A stretch of DNA of 64,000 bases. It comes from an uncultured Myxococcales bacterium (GTDB lineage Bacteria > Myxococcota_A > UBA9042). The notes under the pieces were generated by a model. It saw only the letters and a list, made by a program, of their open reading frames with translations, was not told where the DNA came from and searched no databases. Shown in pieces: positions 19,229 to 27,637 of this stretch. The position numbers and the translations under genes were made by a program. Location: contig CAIYBN010000038.1 in the NCBI GenBank assembly GCA_903924465.1, forward strand, positions 53,564 to 117,563. Direction: 5' to 3'. Every line of letters begins with the position of its first letter. The first letter of the stretch is position 1.

Positions 19229-19710
19229 GGGGCAAGCGTCCAGCGTCGTGTCAAGCCAGCGAGCAGCGCATCAATGGGCTGGCCCGAGCGCACGTCGACG
19301 AAATTCGGCACCAATTCCGCAAGCGGCAGCAGGACAAAGTCGCGCTGGGCCATGCGGGGATGGGGCAACTGGAGATTGACCGCGTCCAAGCGAATACCTT
19401 GCCAATCCAGGAGATCCAGATCCAGGGACCGCGCATGAGACTCGCCGTCGCGCGGTCGATCGCGGCCAAAACTGCGTTCGATCGCCAGCAACAGCGTCAG
19501 CACCGCCTGTGGTGAAAGATCGGTATGACCCGCGCCGACGGCGTTGATGAACCGACCGCCCCGCACACCCTCGGCAGGATCCGAGCAAAACAAAGAGCTT
19601 AGCCGAGGTTCGCGCAGTGCGAGCACGCCCACCAGCGCGCGCCAGCCCGCATGCACGTGCCGTTCCGCATCGCCCAGATTCGACCCTAATGCCACGAGAA
19701 CGCGCGCCAT
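19216..19710 (-). CDS. folK: 6-hydroxymethyl-7,8-dihydropterin pyrophosphokinase
   Basis: Transfers pyrophosphate from ATP to hydroxymethyl-dihydropterin in folate synthesis. From ATG 19710 the protein is 164 residues, starting MARVLVALGSNLGDAERH, the family signature; an ATG at 19722 would add four residues. Conserved blocks are FINAV, IERSFGR, and SLDLDLLDW followed by LPHPRMAQRDFVLLPL, with the metal-binding DLDLL and the HPR motif. No other folate gene is nearby. It heads a minus-strand operon with a lipoprotein and a flippase-like protein. Confidence 0.94.
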   Translation of the reverse strand: MARVLVALGSNLGDAERHVHAGWRALVGVLALREPRLSSLFCSDPAEGVRGGRFINAVGAGHTDLSPQAVLTLLLAIERSFGRDRPRDGESHARSLDLDLLDWQGIRLDAVNLQLPHPRMAQRDFVLLPLAELVPNFVDVRSGQPIDALLAGLTRRWTLAPCAT

Positions 19711-19730
19711 CGGCTTCCGCATCGCCAGAA

Positions 19731-19760
19731 TCGACAGGCGAGTGGCCTGCATGCTACCGT
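19731..19760 (+). promoter_or_regulatory. Promoter of the DsbA-like lipoprotein gene
   Basis: TCGACA at 19731-19736, 18-bp spacer and TACCGT at 19755-19760 with extended TGC. It lies inside the non-coding 5' end opposite folK and 54 bp before the ATG at 19814. Confidence 0.45.
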
Positions 19761-19813
19761 GTTGCGCCGTTCGGGGCGACCCCCGCGACGTCCAAGTCGG
19801 AGGATTTTTGTCT

Positions 19814-20902
19814 ATGAACCTGCCTCACATGAAGTCCATTTCAAGTATTTTCATGATGTTGACCGCAACTCTCGTGATTCCCGCCTGCAAGCACGCAGAA
19901 TCGTCGCAGAGTGCGTCGGTCGAGTCGCAAGGACGGGAGTTGCCGCCCGAGCCGGTCACCGCGCCTGCCGCCGCGACAGCGACGACCGCGCCCGTTGCTT
20001 CACCTTTGCCCAAAGGCGTGGATGCAAAGGATCTGGATGCTGCCGAAAAGAAGACGCTGGCTGAAATTCTCGCTGAGCAATTTGACCCTTGCGGCAAGCC
20101 GCGTTCGTTTGCGACGGCGCTTGAAGCCGGTGATTGCCCGGTGGCGTTCAAGCTGACGCAAACCCTCATCACCTACTTGCAGGCAGGCGCCGGCAAGAAA
20201 GCGGCGATCGCCCAATTGCTCAAGGAAGTCGAGCGCATCAACACGTTGGTGCAAATCGACAACGGCCACGCGCCGCGCCGCGGTCCGGCGGACGCCAAAG
20301 TTGTCGTGACCGAATTCAGCGATTTTGAGTGCCCATTCTGCCGACGTGCCGTCACGCCATTGGACAAGCTGCAAAAGCACTATGGTTTTGCGCTCTACTA
20401 CCGCTTTTTCCCGCTCAAGCTTGCGCACCCGAACGCCGAGGGTGCGGCGCGGGCTGCCTGGGCCGCGCAGCAGCAAGGCAAGTTCTGGGAAATGCACGAT
20501 TTGATGTTTGCGAACGCCGACGGGCTGGACTGGGAGTCCGTCAAGAAGCTGGCGGCCAAGGCCGGGCTGGACATGAAGAAATTCCTGGCGGACTTTGAAA
20601 GCCCGGCGTCCAAAGCGGCCGTCGATGCCGATGTGAAGGCAGGCGATGAGGCCGGGCTGGACGGCACGCCGACGTTCTACGTGAACGGTCGCAAGGCTGA
20701 AACGCTGGGACAAGTGCAGGAATTGGTGCGGGAACTGATGCAAGGCGGTGGCGCCGCGTTGCCGGAACCGTTGGCCGGTGAAGACTACGGTCCCGCGGAT
20801 GCCGGCAAGACTGCGGCAGCCAAGACTGCGGAAGAGAAGCCTGCCGAAAAACCCGCGGAGCCCGCTCCTGGCGCAGCACCCGCCGCAGCGCCGGTGAAAT
20901 AG
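19814..20902 (+). CDS. DsbA-like thioredoxin-fold lipoprotein
   Basis: A 362-residue exported protein with a thioredoxin-like oxidoreductase domain of the DSBA/thioredoxin_4 type. The ATG at 19814 is preceded by GGAGG about 11 bases upstream; the signal sequence ends in IPAC, a plausible lipobox. Residues about 25-60 are an Ala/Pro/Thr linker. The catalytic CPFC is at C173-C176 in DFECPFCRR, and the cis-Pro loop region reads GTPTFYVNG. The C-terminal 35 residues are an Ala/Pro/Lys-rich tail. Likely function is thiol oxidation or isomerisation in the periplasm, fitting a genome full of Cys-rich secreted proteins. gmk starts 3 bp after. Confidence 0.88.
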   Translation: MNLPHMKSISSIFMMLTATLVIPACKHAESSQSASVESQGRELPPEPVTAPAAATATTAPVASPLPKGVDAKDLDAAEKKTLAEILAEQFDPCGKPRSFATALEAGDCPVAFKLTQTLITYLQAGAGKKAAIAQLLKEVERINTLVQIDNGHAPRRGPADAKVVVTEFSDFECPFCRRAVTPLDKLQKHYGFALYYRFFPLKLAHPNAEGAARAAWAAQQQGKFWEMHDLMFANADGLDWESVKKLAAKAGLDMKKFLADFESPASKAAVDADVKAGDEAGLDGTPTFYVNGRKAETLGQVQELVRELMQGGGAALPEPLAGEDYGPADAGKTAAAKTAEEKPAEKPAEPAPGAAPAAAPVK

Positions 20903-20904
20903 CC

Positions 20905-21555
20905 GTGACTCAGGGCACGTTGCTGGTACTGGTCGGCCCGGCAGGCGCCGGCAAAACGACCTTGGCGCACTTGCTGCAAAAGCGGGCGCCGGGGCAGCGG
21001 GCATTTTCGATCAGCCACACAACGCGAACCCGGCGCGCCAACGAGGCGGACGGCGTCGACTACTACTTTGTCGATCGGCCGGATTTCGAGGCGCTGCGCG
21101 ACCGCGCGGGTTTCGCCGAATGGGCGGAAGTGCACGGCAACCTGTACGGTACGTCGCGTGCGGAGATCGCGCGGCTGCACCGGGACGGCAAGCTGGCGCT
21201 TTTTGACATCGACATCGTCGGCGCCCACAACTTGTGGCGACTCTACCCGGATGAGGTGCGTCTGGCCTTCCTGTTGCCGCCCTCGTGGCAGGTGCTGGTC
21301 GATCGGCTGCTGGCGCGGGGGACGGAGACGCCCGACATCGTGCGCCGCAGGTTGCGAACCGCGCGGATCGAATTGCACGCCGTGTGCGCGTCGCCGGCGC
21401 CATGGCACATCGTCGTGAACGACCAACTGGAGGTCGCAGCGGACCATCTGGAAGCGTTGCTTGCCGTTCCACCGCCGCCGGCGGAAGACCCGCGCGCCCA
21501 TCCGTCCGTGCAGGCGTTTTTGCGCGACGCGGACGCAGACCCGCGAGCGGCTTGA
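20905..21555 (+). CDS. gmk: Guanylate kinase
   Basis: Phosphorylates GMP to GDP with ATP. The 216-residue protein uses a GTG start at 20905 two bases after the preceding stop. Walker A is GPAGAGKTT at residues 11-19; the GMP-binding block reads SISHTTRTRRANE and then GVDYYFV, and FAEWAEVHGNLYGTS follows. All are standard. The gene sits between a DsbA-like lipoprotein gene and gltX, closely packed on the same strand. Confidence 0.95.
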   Translation: MTQGTLLVLVGPAGAGKTTLAHLLQKRAPGQRAFSISHTTRTRRANEADGVDYYFVDRPDFEALRDRAGFAEWAEVHGNLYGTSRAEIARLHRDGKLALFDIDIVGAHNLWRLYPDEVRLAFLLPPSWQVLVDRLLARGTETPDIVRRRLRTARIELHAVCASPAPWHIVVNDQLEVAADHLEALLAVPPPPAEDPRAHPSVQAFLRDADADPRAA

Positions 21556-21616
21556 CCCGAAGCCGCCCGCCCGCCAACCTTTGAGACCCCGTCGTGTGGG
21601 GCAGCCAGGCCGTGAC

Positions 21617-23209
21617 ATGTCGATTCCAGTACCCAAGAGACCCGTTCGCGTGCGCGTCGCGCCGAGCCCCACAGGCGATCCACACGTGGGCACTGCCTAC
21701 ATTGGCCTGTTCAATCTGGCGTTTGCCCGCTCGCACGGCGGCCAATTCGTGCTGCGTGTGGAAGACACGGACCAGAAGCGTTCGACCCGCCAGAGCGAAG
21801 AGGCCATCTACAAGTCCCTGCGCTGGGCCGGCTTGCAGTGGGATGAAGGTCCCGATATCGGCGGGCCGTTCGGGCCGTATCGCCAAAGTGAGCGCAGCGA
21901 CATCTACCGGGCTCACACCCAGTTGCTGTTGGACACCGGCGACGCGTATCGCTGCTTCTGCACCGCCGCGCGCCTCGATCACGTGCGGGAAGAGCAGCGG
22001 GCGCGCAAAGAAACTGCGCGCTATGACGGGTTTTGCCGCCACCTGAACCCGGACGAGTCGGAGGCGCGCGCCAAGGACGAACCGCACGTTATCCGCCTGA
22101 AATTTCCGCAAGGCGGCGAGACGGTCGTTCCCGACGCCTTGCGCGGCGCGGTGGTCTACGACAACGGGCAAATCGACGATCAGGTCCTGATGAAATCGGA
22201 CGGCCTGCCGACCTACCACCTGGCCAACGTCGTGGACGATCACCTGATGGGCATCACGCACGTGATCCGCGCCGAGGAATGGCTCAATTCGACACCGAAA
22301 CACTTGGCGCTCTACGCCGCATTCGGCTGGGATCCGCCGGTATTTGCCCACATGCCGCTGCTGCGCAATGCCGACAAGTCCAAGATTTCCAAGCGCAAGA
22401 ACCCGACCAGTCTGGAGTACTACCAGCGCGCTGGCATTTTGCCCGAGGCGCTGCTGAACTTTCTCGGCCTGATGGGCTATTCCCGCAAGGATGCTCAGGG
22501 TCAGGACGTCGAAAAATTCACGCTGGACGAGTTCATCGCGGATCTGGACTTGTCGCGCATCTCGCTGGGTGGCCCGGTCTTTGACCTACAGAAGCTGGAC
22601 TGGCTGAACGGCTTGTACCTGCGGGCGATGACGCCTGAAGCGCTCGCTGATCGTGTCGTAGCGTTCCAGCGGGAAGATGGACGCCATGCCGCGGCGGGCC
22701 ATCTGGTGCAAGAGCGTGTGACGTCGCTCGGCGACTATGGCGATCACGCCGGCGCGTTCTTTCGTGGCACACTGGATTATGGTTTGAACGCGCGCTACTT
22801 CGTGGTCGGCGCAGCGAGTCGCAAGAAGACCGCTGTACGGCTGTCGCGCGTTGCATCCCGGGCGTTTTTCGAGGACTGCCTGACACGTCTGGAGTCGGTC
22901 ATCGACTGGCAAGGTCCGTTGATCGAGGCGCCCTTGCGTGAGGCGTGCGACAAGGCCGGCGTGGCCATCGGGGACGGCTTGATGGCGATCCGCGTCGCGG
23001 CGATGGGCCGGCCAGCGGCGCCGCCCTTGTTCGAGAGCCTGCAAGTCCTCGGCCGTGCGCTGACGCTCGCCCGCCTGCGCGCCGCGTGCGGACTGCTCGG
23101 TGACGCAACTTTTCTGCAACGATCGCTCGCGGACGTTGAATCGGAACTTGCCGCAGCACGCGCTGCGCTGCAAGACCCAACCCCTACACAGGAGGCTTCT
23201 CATGCCTGA
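21617..23209 (+). CDS. gltX: Glutamate--tRNA ligase
   Basis: Class I synthetase that charges tRNA-Glu (and possibly tRNA-Gln). The ATG at 21617 is chosen because the protein then begins MSIPVPKRPVRVRVAPSPTG, with the HIGH-like HVGT just after; the open frame upstream is not coding. The KMSKS loop is KISKR at 256-260. The protein is 530 residues, a little longer than the usual 470-500. The C-terminal anticodon-binding region is present. Its last 8 bases overlap the start of the next gene. Confidence 0.95.
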   Translation: MSIPVPKRPVRVRVAPSPTGDPHVGTAYIGLFNLAFARSHGGQFVLRVEDTDQKRSTRQSEEAIYKSLRWAGLQWDEGPDIGGPFGPYRQSERSDIYRAHTQLLLDTGDAYRCFCTAARLDHVREEQRARKETARYDGFCRHLNPDESEARAKDEPHVIRLKFPQGGETVVPDALRGAVVYDNGQIDDQVLMKSDGLPTYHLANVVDDHLMGITHVIRAEEWLNSTPKHLALYAAFGWDPPVFAHMPLLRNADKSKISKRKNPTSLEYYQRAGILPEALLNFLGLMGYSRKDAQGQDVEKFTLDEFIADLDLSRISLGGPVFDLQKLDWLNGLYLRAMTPEALADRVVAFQREDGRHAAAGHLVQERVTSLGDYGDHAGAFFRGTLDYGLNARYFVVGAASRKKTAVRLSRVASRAFFEDCLTRLESVIDWQGPLIEAPLREACDKAGVAIGDGLMAIRVAAMGRPAAPPLFESLQVLGRALTLARLRAACGLLGDATFLQRSLADVESELAAARAALQDPTPTQEASHA

Positions 23210-24353
23210 ATCGAAGCCCACCCAGACCGCTCGCGGCTGGCTACAAACCGGTCAAGCGCCCAAGGATCGCGTCACGGAAGTGGCCCGCGCCTCGGCCTTG
23301 TTGAGCGGCCAAATTCCGTCGATCCCGGCGGCGCTGGCCCCGGCGCTGCAAGCCGACGTCGAAATGGCCTTGCTGGTCGAGGCGGATAGCCGCGGCCTGG
23401 TCGGGCTTGTCGACTTGCTGGCCGAGTATGCGGCGAACAAGCCAGTCGCCAAGCACGCGCGCAAGCTGCTTTTTCGCGCCAAACAACGCGGCGCTTCGGT
23501 GCCGGAGCGCGCCCAGACGCGCGCGCCGGTGAGTCTGGCGGCACGGGCAGAGCCACTGCCGTCGTTTGCTTCCACGTTTGACGTCGACGGCAACCAACTG
23601 CTGATGATGGGCGGCTGGACCCCCGCGGAAGGCTCCTGGTGCCTGGCCGGCTTTGTCCACGATTCGGAGGGTCTGCACTCGGTGTACTTCATGCCGCACT
23701 TGTCCCGCACGGCGCACCGCGAGATCGTCGACAAGATGCGCGGCAGCTTTCATGGCGAAGTCGTGGAAGTGCCTGAGGCATTCGCCGCGAGCCGGCTGCG
23801 TTGGGGCACGGATCGCCGCGATGCGCGCCAGATTGGCTGGGAGGGCGATCAAGCCGACGCCCGGCGGATCCTGGCGGACGTGGAGCCGCTGGGCGAGATC
23901 GAGTTCAATCTCGACACCGCCGACGAAGCGCTCCTGCAAGCGCATTTGGATCGCAACGACGCGATCTGCACCGTGACCGCGGATTTGTTGGACGCTCGCG
24001 CGTTTCGCAAGGCGTGTACTGCGGCGCTCAGCGCAGAGATCCGTGCGGTCCGCGGGGACGCCGAATCGGGCGCCGAGGCGTTGGCCACTGCGGCCGCAAC
24101 GTGGCTCGAGTCCTGGTTCGATGCGGAGCGGCGCCTGAACTATGCCGGACGTCTGGAAATCGAGGCGTGGCTGCGCCATCAGATGAACCAACGGCAGGAA
24201 ATGCTGCGGGCGCTGGCCTTGGCACGGCTGATGCGGGATGCACAACGCCCGGTGTTGGCTGCGCCTGTGTTTGCCTACACCATGCAGCAGCGGCTGCGCC
24301 CGGACGTGTTGACCGCCTGGCAAGTGACGGCGGAAAGTGGGGGAACGCCATGA
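23202..24353 (+). CDS. Conserved-looking protein of unknown function between gltX and a thiolase
   Basis: A 383-residue soluble protein I do not recognise. The start is sure: AGGAGG lies 8 bases before the ATG at 23202. There is no signal peptide or membrane segment. The N-terminal 100 residues are Ala/Leu-rich and probably helical; the middle contains FDVDGNQLLMMGGW and GFVHDSEGLHSVYFMPHLSR, which look like beta strands of an alpha/beta domain. It overlaps gltX by 8 bp and the thiolase gene by 4 bp, so it is firmly inside an operon of housekeeping genes. Absence of a recognisable family combined with tight coupling makes it a good subject for a profile search. Confidence 0.85.
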   Translation: MPESKPTQTARGWLQTGQAPKDRVTEVARASALLSGQIPSIPAALAPALQADVEMALLVEADSRGLVGLVDLLAEYAANKPVAKHARKLLFRAKQRGASVPERAQTRAPVSLAARAEPLPSFASTFDVDGNQLLMMGGWTPAEGSWCLAGFVHDSEGLHSVYFMPHLSRTAHREIVDKMRGSFHGEVVEVPEAFAASRLRWGTDRRDARQIGWEGDQADARRILADVEPLGEIEFNLDTADEALLQAHLDRNDAICTVTADLLDARAFRKACTAALSAEIRAVRGDAESGAEALATAAATWLESWFDAERRLNYAGRLEIEAWLRHQMNQRQEMLRALALARLMRDAQRPVLAAPVFAYTMQQRLRPDVLTAWQVTAESGGTP

Positions 24354-25549
24354 GTGAGGCCGTTTTTGTCGTCGACGCCGCACGCACCGCCGTCGGTCGT
24401 TTTGGTGGTGGTCTGGCCACCGTGCGTCCGGACGATCTCGCGGGCCACGTGCTGCGCGCCTTGGTCGAACGCAACCGCTTGCCGGAGGAGGCGATCGATG
24501 AAGTGGTCCTGGGCTGCGCCAATCAGGCCGGTGAGGACAACCGGAACGTCGCGCGGATGGCGGTCCTGTCGGCTGGATTACCGTATGAGGTTCCGGCCTT
24601 CACGATCAATCGCCTGTGTGCGTCCGGTCTGGATGCCGTCCACGCCGCCGGTCGCATGATCGCGCTGGGTGACGCGGATCTCGTGCTGGCCGGTGGCGTC
24701 GAATGCATGTCCCGCGCGCCGTGGTCGGTGCCCAAACCGTTCACCGAGCCGCCGCGCGGCAACAACACGATGTACGACACAGCACTCGGTTGGCGCTATC
24801 CGAACCCACGGCTGGAAGCGCGCTTTCCGCTCGAGCCGATGGGCGAGACCGCGGAAAACGTGGCGGAGCGGTTCGCCATCGGCCGCGAGGCGCAGGATCG
24901 TTTCGCCGTTGCGAGCCATGAGAAAGCGGTAAGTGCTCGTTCTGCTGGACGCTTTTCCGATGAAATGGTCGTTGTGCAGGCCACTTCCGGCAAGACGACG
25001 ACGGCCGTTGACGCAGACGAGTGCCCGCGCCCGGACGCGTCGCTCGTGGCCCTGGCCAAGCTGCGTCCCGCGTTCCGATCGGGCGGTAGCGTGACGGCCG
25101 GCAACAGTTCGACCCTGAATGACGGCGCGGCGGGCCTATTGCTTTGCTCCGAGTCGGCGCTGAAACGCCATGGCTTTCAAGCGATTGCCCGCTGGACGGG
25201 TGGCGCATCGGCTGGCGTCGATCCGCGCTACATGGGCGTTGGCCCGGTGCCCGCGGTCGCCAAACTGCTACAAAGGCTCAACTGGCAGTGGTCGGATATT
25301 GGCCTGCTGGAGCTGAACGAAGCCTTCGCGGCGCAGGCGCTCGCCGTGTTGGGGCACTGGCCGATCGACGCGGCCCGCGTGAACGTCAACGGCGGCGCGA
25401 TCGCCATCGGCCATCCACTCGGCTGCTCAGGCGCACGCATCGCCGCGACGCTGATCCATGAAATGCGCCGCAGCAACACCAAGCGCGGCATCGCCACGCT
25501 CTGCGTGGGCGTTGGTCAAGGCGTCGCTTCCGCCTTTGAACTCGTCTAG
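24350..25549 (+). CDS. Acetyl-CoA C-acyltransferase (thiolase)
   Basis: Condenses or cleaves acyl-CoA units in fatty-acid degradation or acetoacetyl-CoA synthesis. The 399-residue protein has the nucleophile Cys90 in TINRLCASG, the signature GGAIAIGHPLGCSGAR near the C-terminus and the second catalytic Cys in CVGVGQG. The motif NxxAGxDN (NQAGEDNRN) is typical of PcaF/PaaJ-like and FadA thiolases. The start overlaps the previous stop (ATGA). It could supply acetoacetyl-CoA, a substrate of the CoA-transferase whose alpha subunit is at 15.5 kb, but this link is only an inference. Followed by a copy of the dispersed repeat. Confidence 0.93.
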   Translation: MSEAVFVVDAARTAVGRFGGGLATVRPDDLAGHVLRALVERNRLPEEAIDEVVLGCANQAGEDNRNVARMAVLSAGLPYEVPAFTINRLCASGLDAVHAAGRMIALGDADLVLAGGVECMSRAPWSVPKPFTEPPRGNNTMYDTALGWRYPNPRLEARFPLEPMGETAENVAERFAIGREAQDRFAVASHEKAVSARSAGRFSDEMVVVQATSGKTTTAVDADECPRPDASLVALAKLRPAFRSGGSVTAGNSSTLNDGAAGLLLCSESALKRHGFQAIARWTGGASAGVDPRYMGVGPVPAVAKLLQRLNWQWSDIGLLELNEAFAAQALAVLGHWPIDAARVNVNGGAIAIGHPLGCSGARIAATLIHEMRRSNTKRGIATLCVGVGQGVASAFELV

Positions 25550-25552
25550 ACG

Positions 25553-25680
25553 TGCTGACTGATGTCGGACGCCAGACTTCTTTGGTCAGACCTGTTGCAT
25601 TTCGGACGCGGACCGCGAGCGCGCCCCTTCGGTGGCACGCCGCGGATCGAAAACGGATGATCTCAAACTTCGGTCAGCGT
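25553..25680 (+). repeat. Dispersed intergenic repeat, copy A
   Basis: About 128 bp matching 48902-49026 (same orientation) and 49857-49982 (inverted). Shared blocks include TGCTGAC at the left end, GGTCAGACCTGTTGCAT, ACCGCGAGCG, GGTGGCACGCCGCGGA and AACTTCGGTCAG at the right end. It fills the gap between the convergent thiolase and TPR genes, ending 3 bp from the TPR gene's stop codon. Confidence 0.85.
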
Positions 25681-25682
25681 GC

Positions 25683-26372
25683 TTAGTTCGCTTCGACCAA
25701 GGCTGCGAGCCGCTCTTCGAACAGCAGCTCAAGCTCTTCGATCTCGGACCCCTCGATCAAATCCCGTTCCAGATTGCGCAGATACACCGCAACCGTGCCG
25801 TGATCCAGCAGATCCAGCGATCGGCTGAGCATTCGGCCGCCATCGGCTTTCTTGGGAATTTCCTCAAACACCGCGGTCAACTTCAGGCCTTCCTTGGCGA
25901 TCTGGCGCAAGACCCGGTGGATCGCCTGACGCGCCGCACCGCGTTCATAGCGCGCCGGCGCCGGCATCGACGGATCCACCTCGGCCGCCGCGGCATAACG
26001 CTCGTCCGCATCGGTGAACCGGCCTTGCAACTCCAGGGAGAGCGCCTCCGCCCGCAGCAACCGCGCATCTTCACTGTCGATCGCCCGCGCCACCTCCAGT
26101 TCCACGCGGCTGGCGTCGAAGCGGCCCAAATCGGCAAGCAGCTCGGCACGCCAGGTGTAGGCTTCCAGCCAGTCGGGATCGAGCTGCACGTATTTCGCCA
26201 ACGCTTTCAGTGCTTCATCGTAGGCGCCAGCGGCAACGTGCGCGTCCGCCAACCAAGCCCAGAGATCGGGATCGGCCGCCATCTCGACGCTCAGCTTCTT
26301 ACAGAAAGCTACCGCTTCCGCAGGGTTTTCGTCGAGCAAGTACTCAATTTCCTCAATGTCACTGCGGCGCAT
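25683..26372 (-). CDS. TPR-repeat protein
   Basis: A 229-residue soluble protein with at least three tetratricopeptide units between about residues 35 and 140: PDLWAWLADAHVAAGAYDEA, then a unit with LEAYTWRAELLADLGRFDAS, then ARLLRAEALSLELQGRFTDA. TPR proteins mediate protein-protein contacts; nothing identifies the partner. The start is supported by GGAGG 6 bases upstream. It has no signal sequence. Convergent with the thiolase gene and divergent from the exbB cluster, whose long leader begins about 140 bp away. Confidence 0.85.
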   Translation of the reverse strand: MRRSDIEEIEYLLDENPAEAVAFCKKLSVEMAADPDLWAWLADAHVAAGAYDEALKALAKYVQLDPDWLEAYTWRAELLADLGRFDASRVELEVARAIDSEDARLLRAEALSLELQGRFTDADERYAAAAEVDPSMPAPARYERGAARQAIHRVLRQIAKEGLKLTAVFEEIPKKADGGRMLSRSLDLLDHGTVAVYLRNLERDLIEGSEIEELELLFEERLAALVEAN

Positions 26373-26729
26373 AGGACCTCCGGTCGTTCAGGCGGCGCAT
26401 CACAGCACTTTGCTGCACGCAACGTCAACGCCACGTGTCGCGCTTGTGTCGCTTGTGCAGCATCGATTTTGGACTACTTGACCCCACTTCCAGCGGATGT
26501 TATCTAGCCCGCGGTCAGCACGTCCTTTGGGCGGGCAGGCTGCTGTGTTCTCGCGCCTCCACCAAGCGGTGAAGGAACGGGCCACAGTGGCGCGGTTTCA
26601 CCGCCGCGCGATTGGGCGCGATGCGCAGGACTGCGCAAATCGCTTGATCTGAGTGCAGGGCTCAGTGTTTGCATCAACCGGGGCGTGGCCCCAACCTGGG
26701 TTCTCCAGGATCCAAGGAGCAGAAAACCG
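26373..26729 (+). other. 357-bp intergenic region: promoter and structured leader of the exbB cluster
   Basis: No open frame here looks coding. The region holds the promoter at 26478-26506, giving an untranslated leader of about 217 nt. The leader contains four small hairpins: GCCCGC (26507-26512) with GCGGGC (26531-26536); CTGAG (26649-26653) with CTCAG (26661-26665); GGGGC-GTG-GCCCC (26680-26692); and CCTGG (26695-26699) with CCAGG (26705-26709). The last ends just before the AGGAG ribosome site. No known riboswitch class is recognised. Confidence 0.55.
26478..26506 (+). promoter_or_regulatory. Promoter of the exbB-exbD-exbD cluster
   Basis: TTGACC at 26478-26483, 17-bp spacer and TATCTA at 26501-26506 with extended TGT. 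It is the only good promoter match upstream of exbB on this strand. Confidence 0.55.
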
Positions 26730-27395
26730 ATGTTTCATTCTATTGCCGAAATCTTCGAGAAAGGCGGCTGGGGCATGTGGCCGATTCTCGGTCACTTGGT
26801 CTTCATTATCGCCATCATGTTTGAGCGCATCTTCGTGCTCTACATCCGGTCGAGCGTGAAGAAAGAGGAGTTCATCAAGCTCCTGCAAGTTCCGATCCTG
26901 AAAGGCGATCTGAACCGCGTGCTCAAAGTGTGCGCGACCTACCAGTACCCGCTCGCGCGCATCGTGCACGCCGGCGTGCTGAAGGTGAAGCGCTCGGACG
27001 AGGAAGTCCAGGCTGCCATGGACGAAGCGTACCTGCGCGAAATCCCGCAGATCGAAAAGCGCATCGACTACCTGAATCTGCTCGGCAACACGGCCACGCT
27101 GGCTGGTCTGCTCGGTACGATTTCCGGTCTGATCGCGACGTTCGGCGCTATCGGTAAGCCTGACGTGGACGCTTCGCAGCGTTCGACGTTGCTGGCCAAC
27201 GGTATTGCGGAAGCCATGAACTGCACGGCGTTCGGTCTCGCGACCGGTATCGTCGGCGTGCTTTCGTTCGCGGTGCTGACGTCCAAGGCCAAGGAAATCA
27301 AGTCGGACATCGATGAAGGCACGGTTCGCGTGCTGAATCTCATCGTCGCCAATCGCAACAAGATGGGCGAAATCAAGGACGAAGCGGCGGCGTAA
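26730..27395 (+). CDS. MotA/TolQ/ExbB-type proton channel protein
   Basis: Inner-membrane proton-channel subunit of 221 residues that, with ExbD/TolR-type partners, turns proton-motive force into movement or force on envelope proteins. From ATG 26730 (AGGAG upstream) it has one N-terminal TM (WPILGHLVFIIAIMFERIFV), a cytoplasmic loop, and two further TMs; the ExbB signature GNTATLAGLLGTISGLI and GIAEAMNCTAFGLATGI is clear. The normal length is about 220-240. One ExbB followed by two ExbD is the subunit set of the AglRQS gliding motor of myxobacteria as well as of some Ton systems. It heads the cluster that continues to about 32.6 kb. Confidence 0.93.
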   Translation: MFHSIAEIFEKGGWGMWPILGHLVFIIAIMFERIFVLYIRSSVKKEEFIKLLQVPILKGDLNRVLKVCATYQYPLARIVHAGVLKVKRSDEEVQAAMDEAYLREIPQIEKRIDYLNLLGNTATLAGLLGTISGLIATFGAIGKPDVDASQRSTLLANGIAEAMNCTAFGLATGIVGVLSFAVLTSKAKEIKSDIDEGTVRVLNLIVANRNKMGEIKDEAAA

Positions 27396-27409
27396 GCCTC
27401 CCTTTGTCG

Positions 27410-27451
27410 CCTTGGAGCCAACGCGCTGGTGTGTCCGGACGCGTTCCAAGG
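27410..27451 (+). other. Strong hairpin 1 in the exbB-exbD gap
   Basis: CCTTGGA (27410-27416) pairs with TCCAAGG (27445-27451) and ACGCG (27421-27425) with CGCGT (27440-27444), with a four-base bulge. No T-run follows. Confidence 0.65.
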
Positions 27452-27481
27452 TCGCTGAATCGGTTTTCTGCACTGGCTCCT

Positions 27482-27524
27482 CCCGGAGCGCGGCATGAGC
27501 AACCCTGCCGTGCCGCGCTCCGGG
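27482..27524 (+). other. Strong hairpin 2 in the exbB-exbD gap
   Basis: Perfect 14-bp stem: CCCGGAGCGCGGCA (27482-27495) with TGCCGCGCTCCGGG (27511-27524), loop 15 nt. No T-run follows, so it is more likely an mRNA stabiliser, processing site or partial attenuator that lowers ExbD relative to ExbB output than a full terminator. Confidence 0.8.
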
Positions 27525-27637
27525 ACTGCCTTGTCCGAGTGACCATCGCCGCAAGGCAAATGGCCCCGGACGATGCCGAAAGCTAAGGTATTGACTCAAG
27601 TTTCTTTTACGACTCTCTCAGACGGAACGAGGACATC

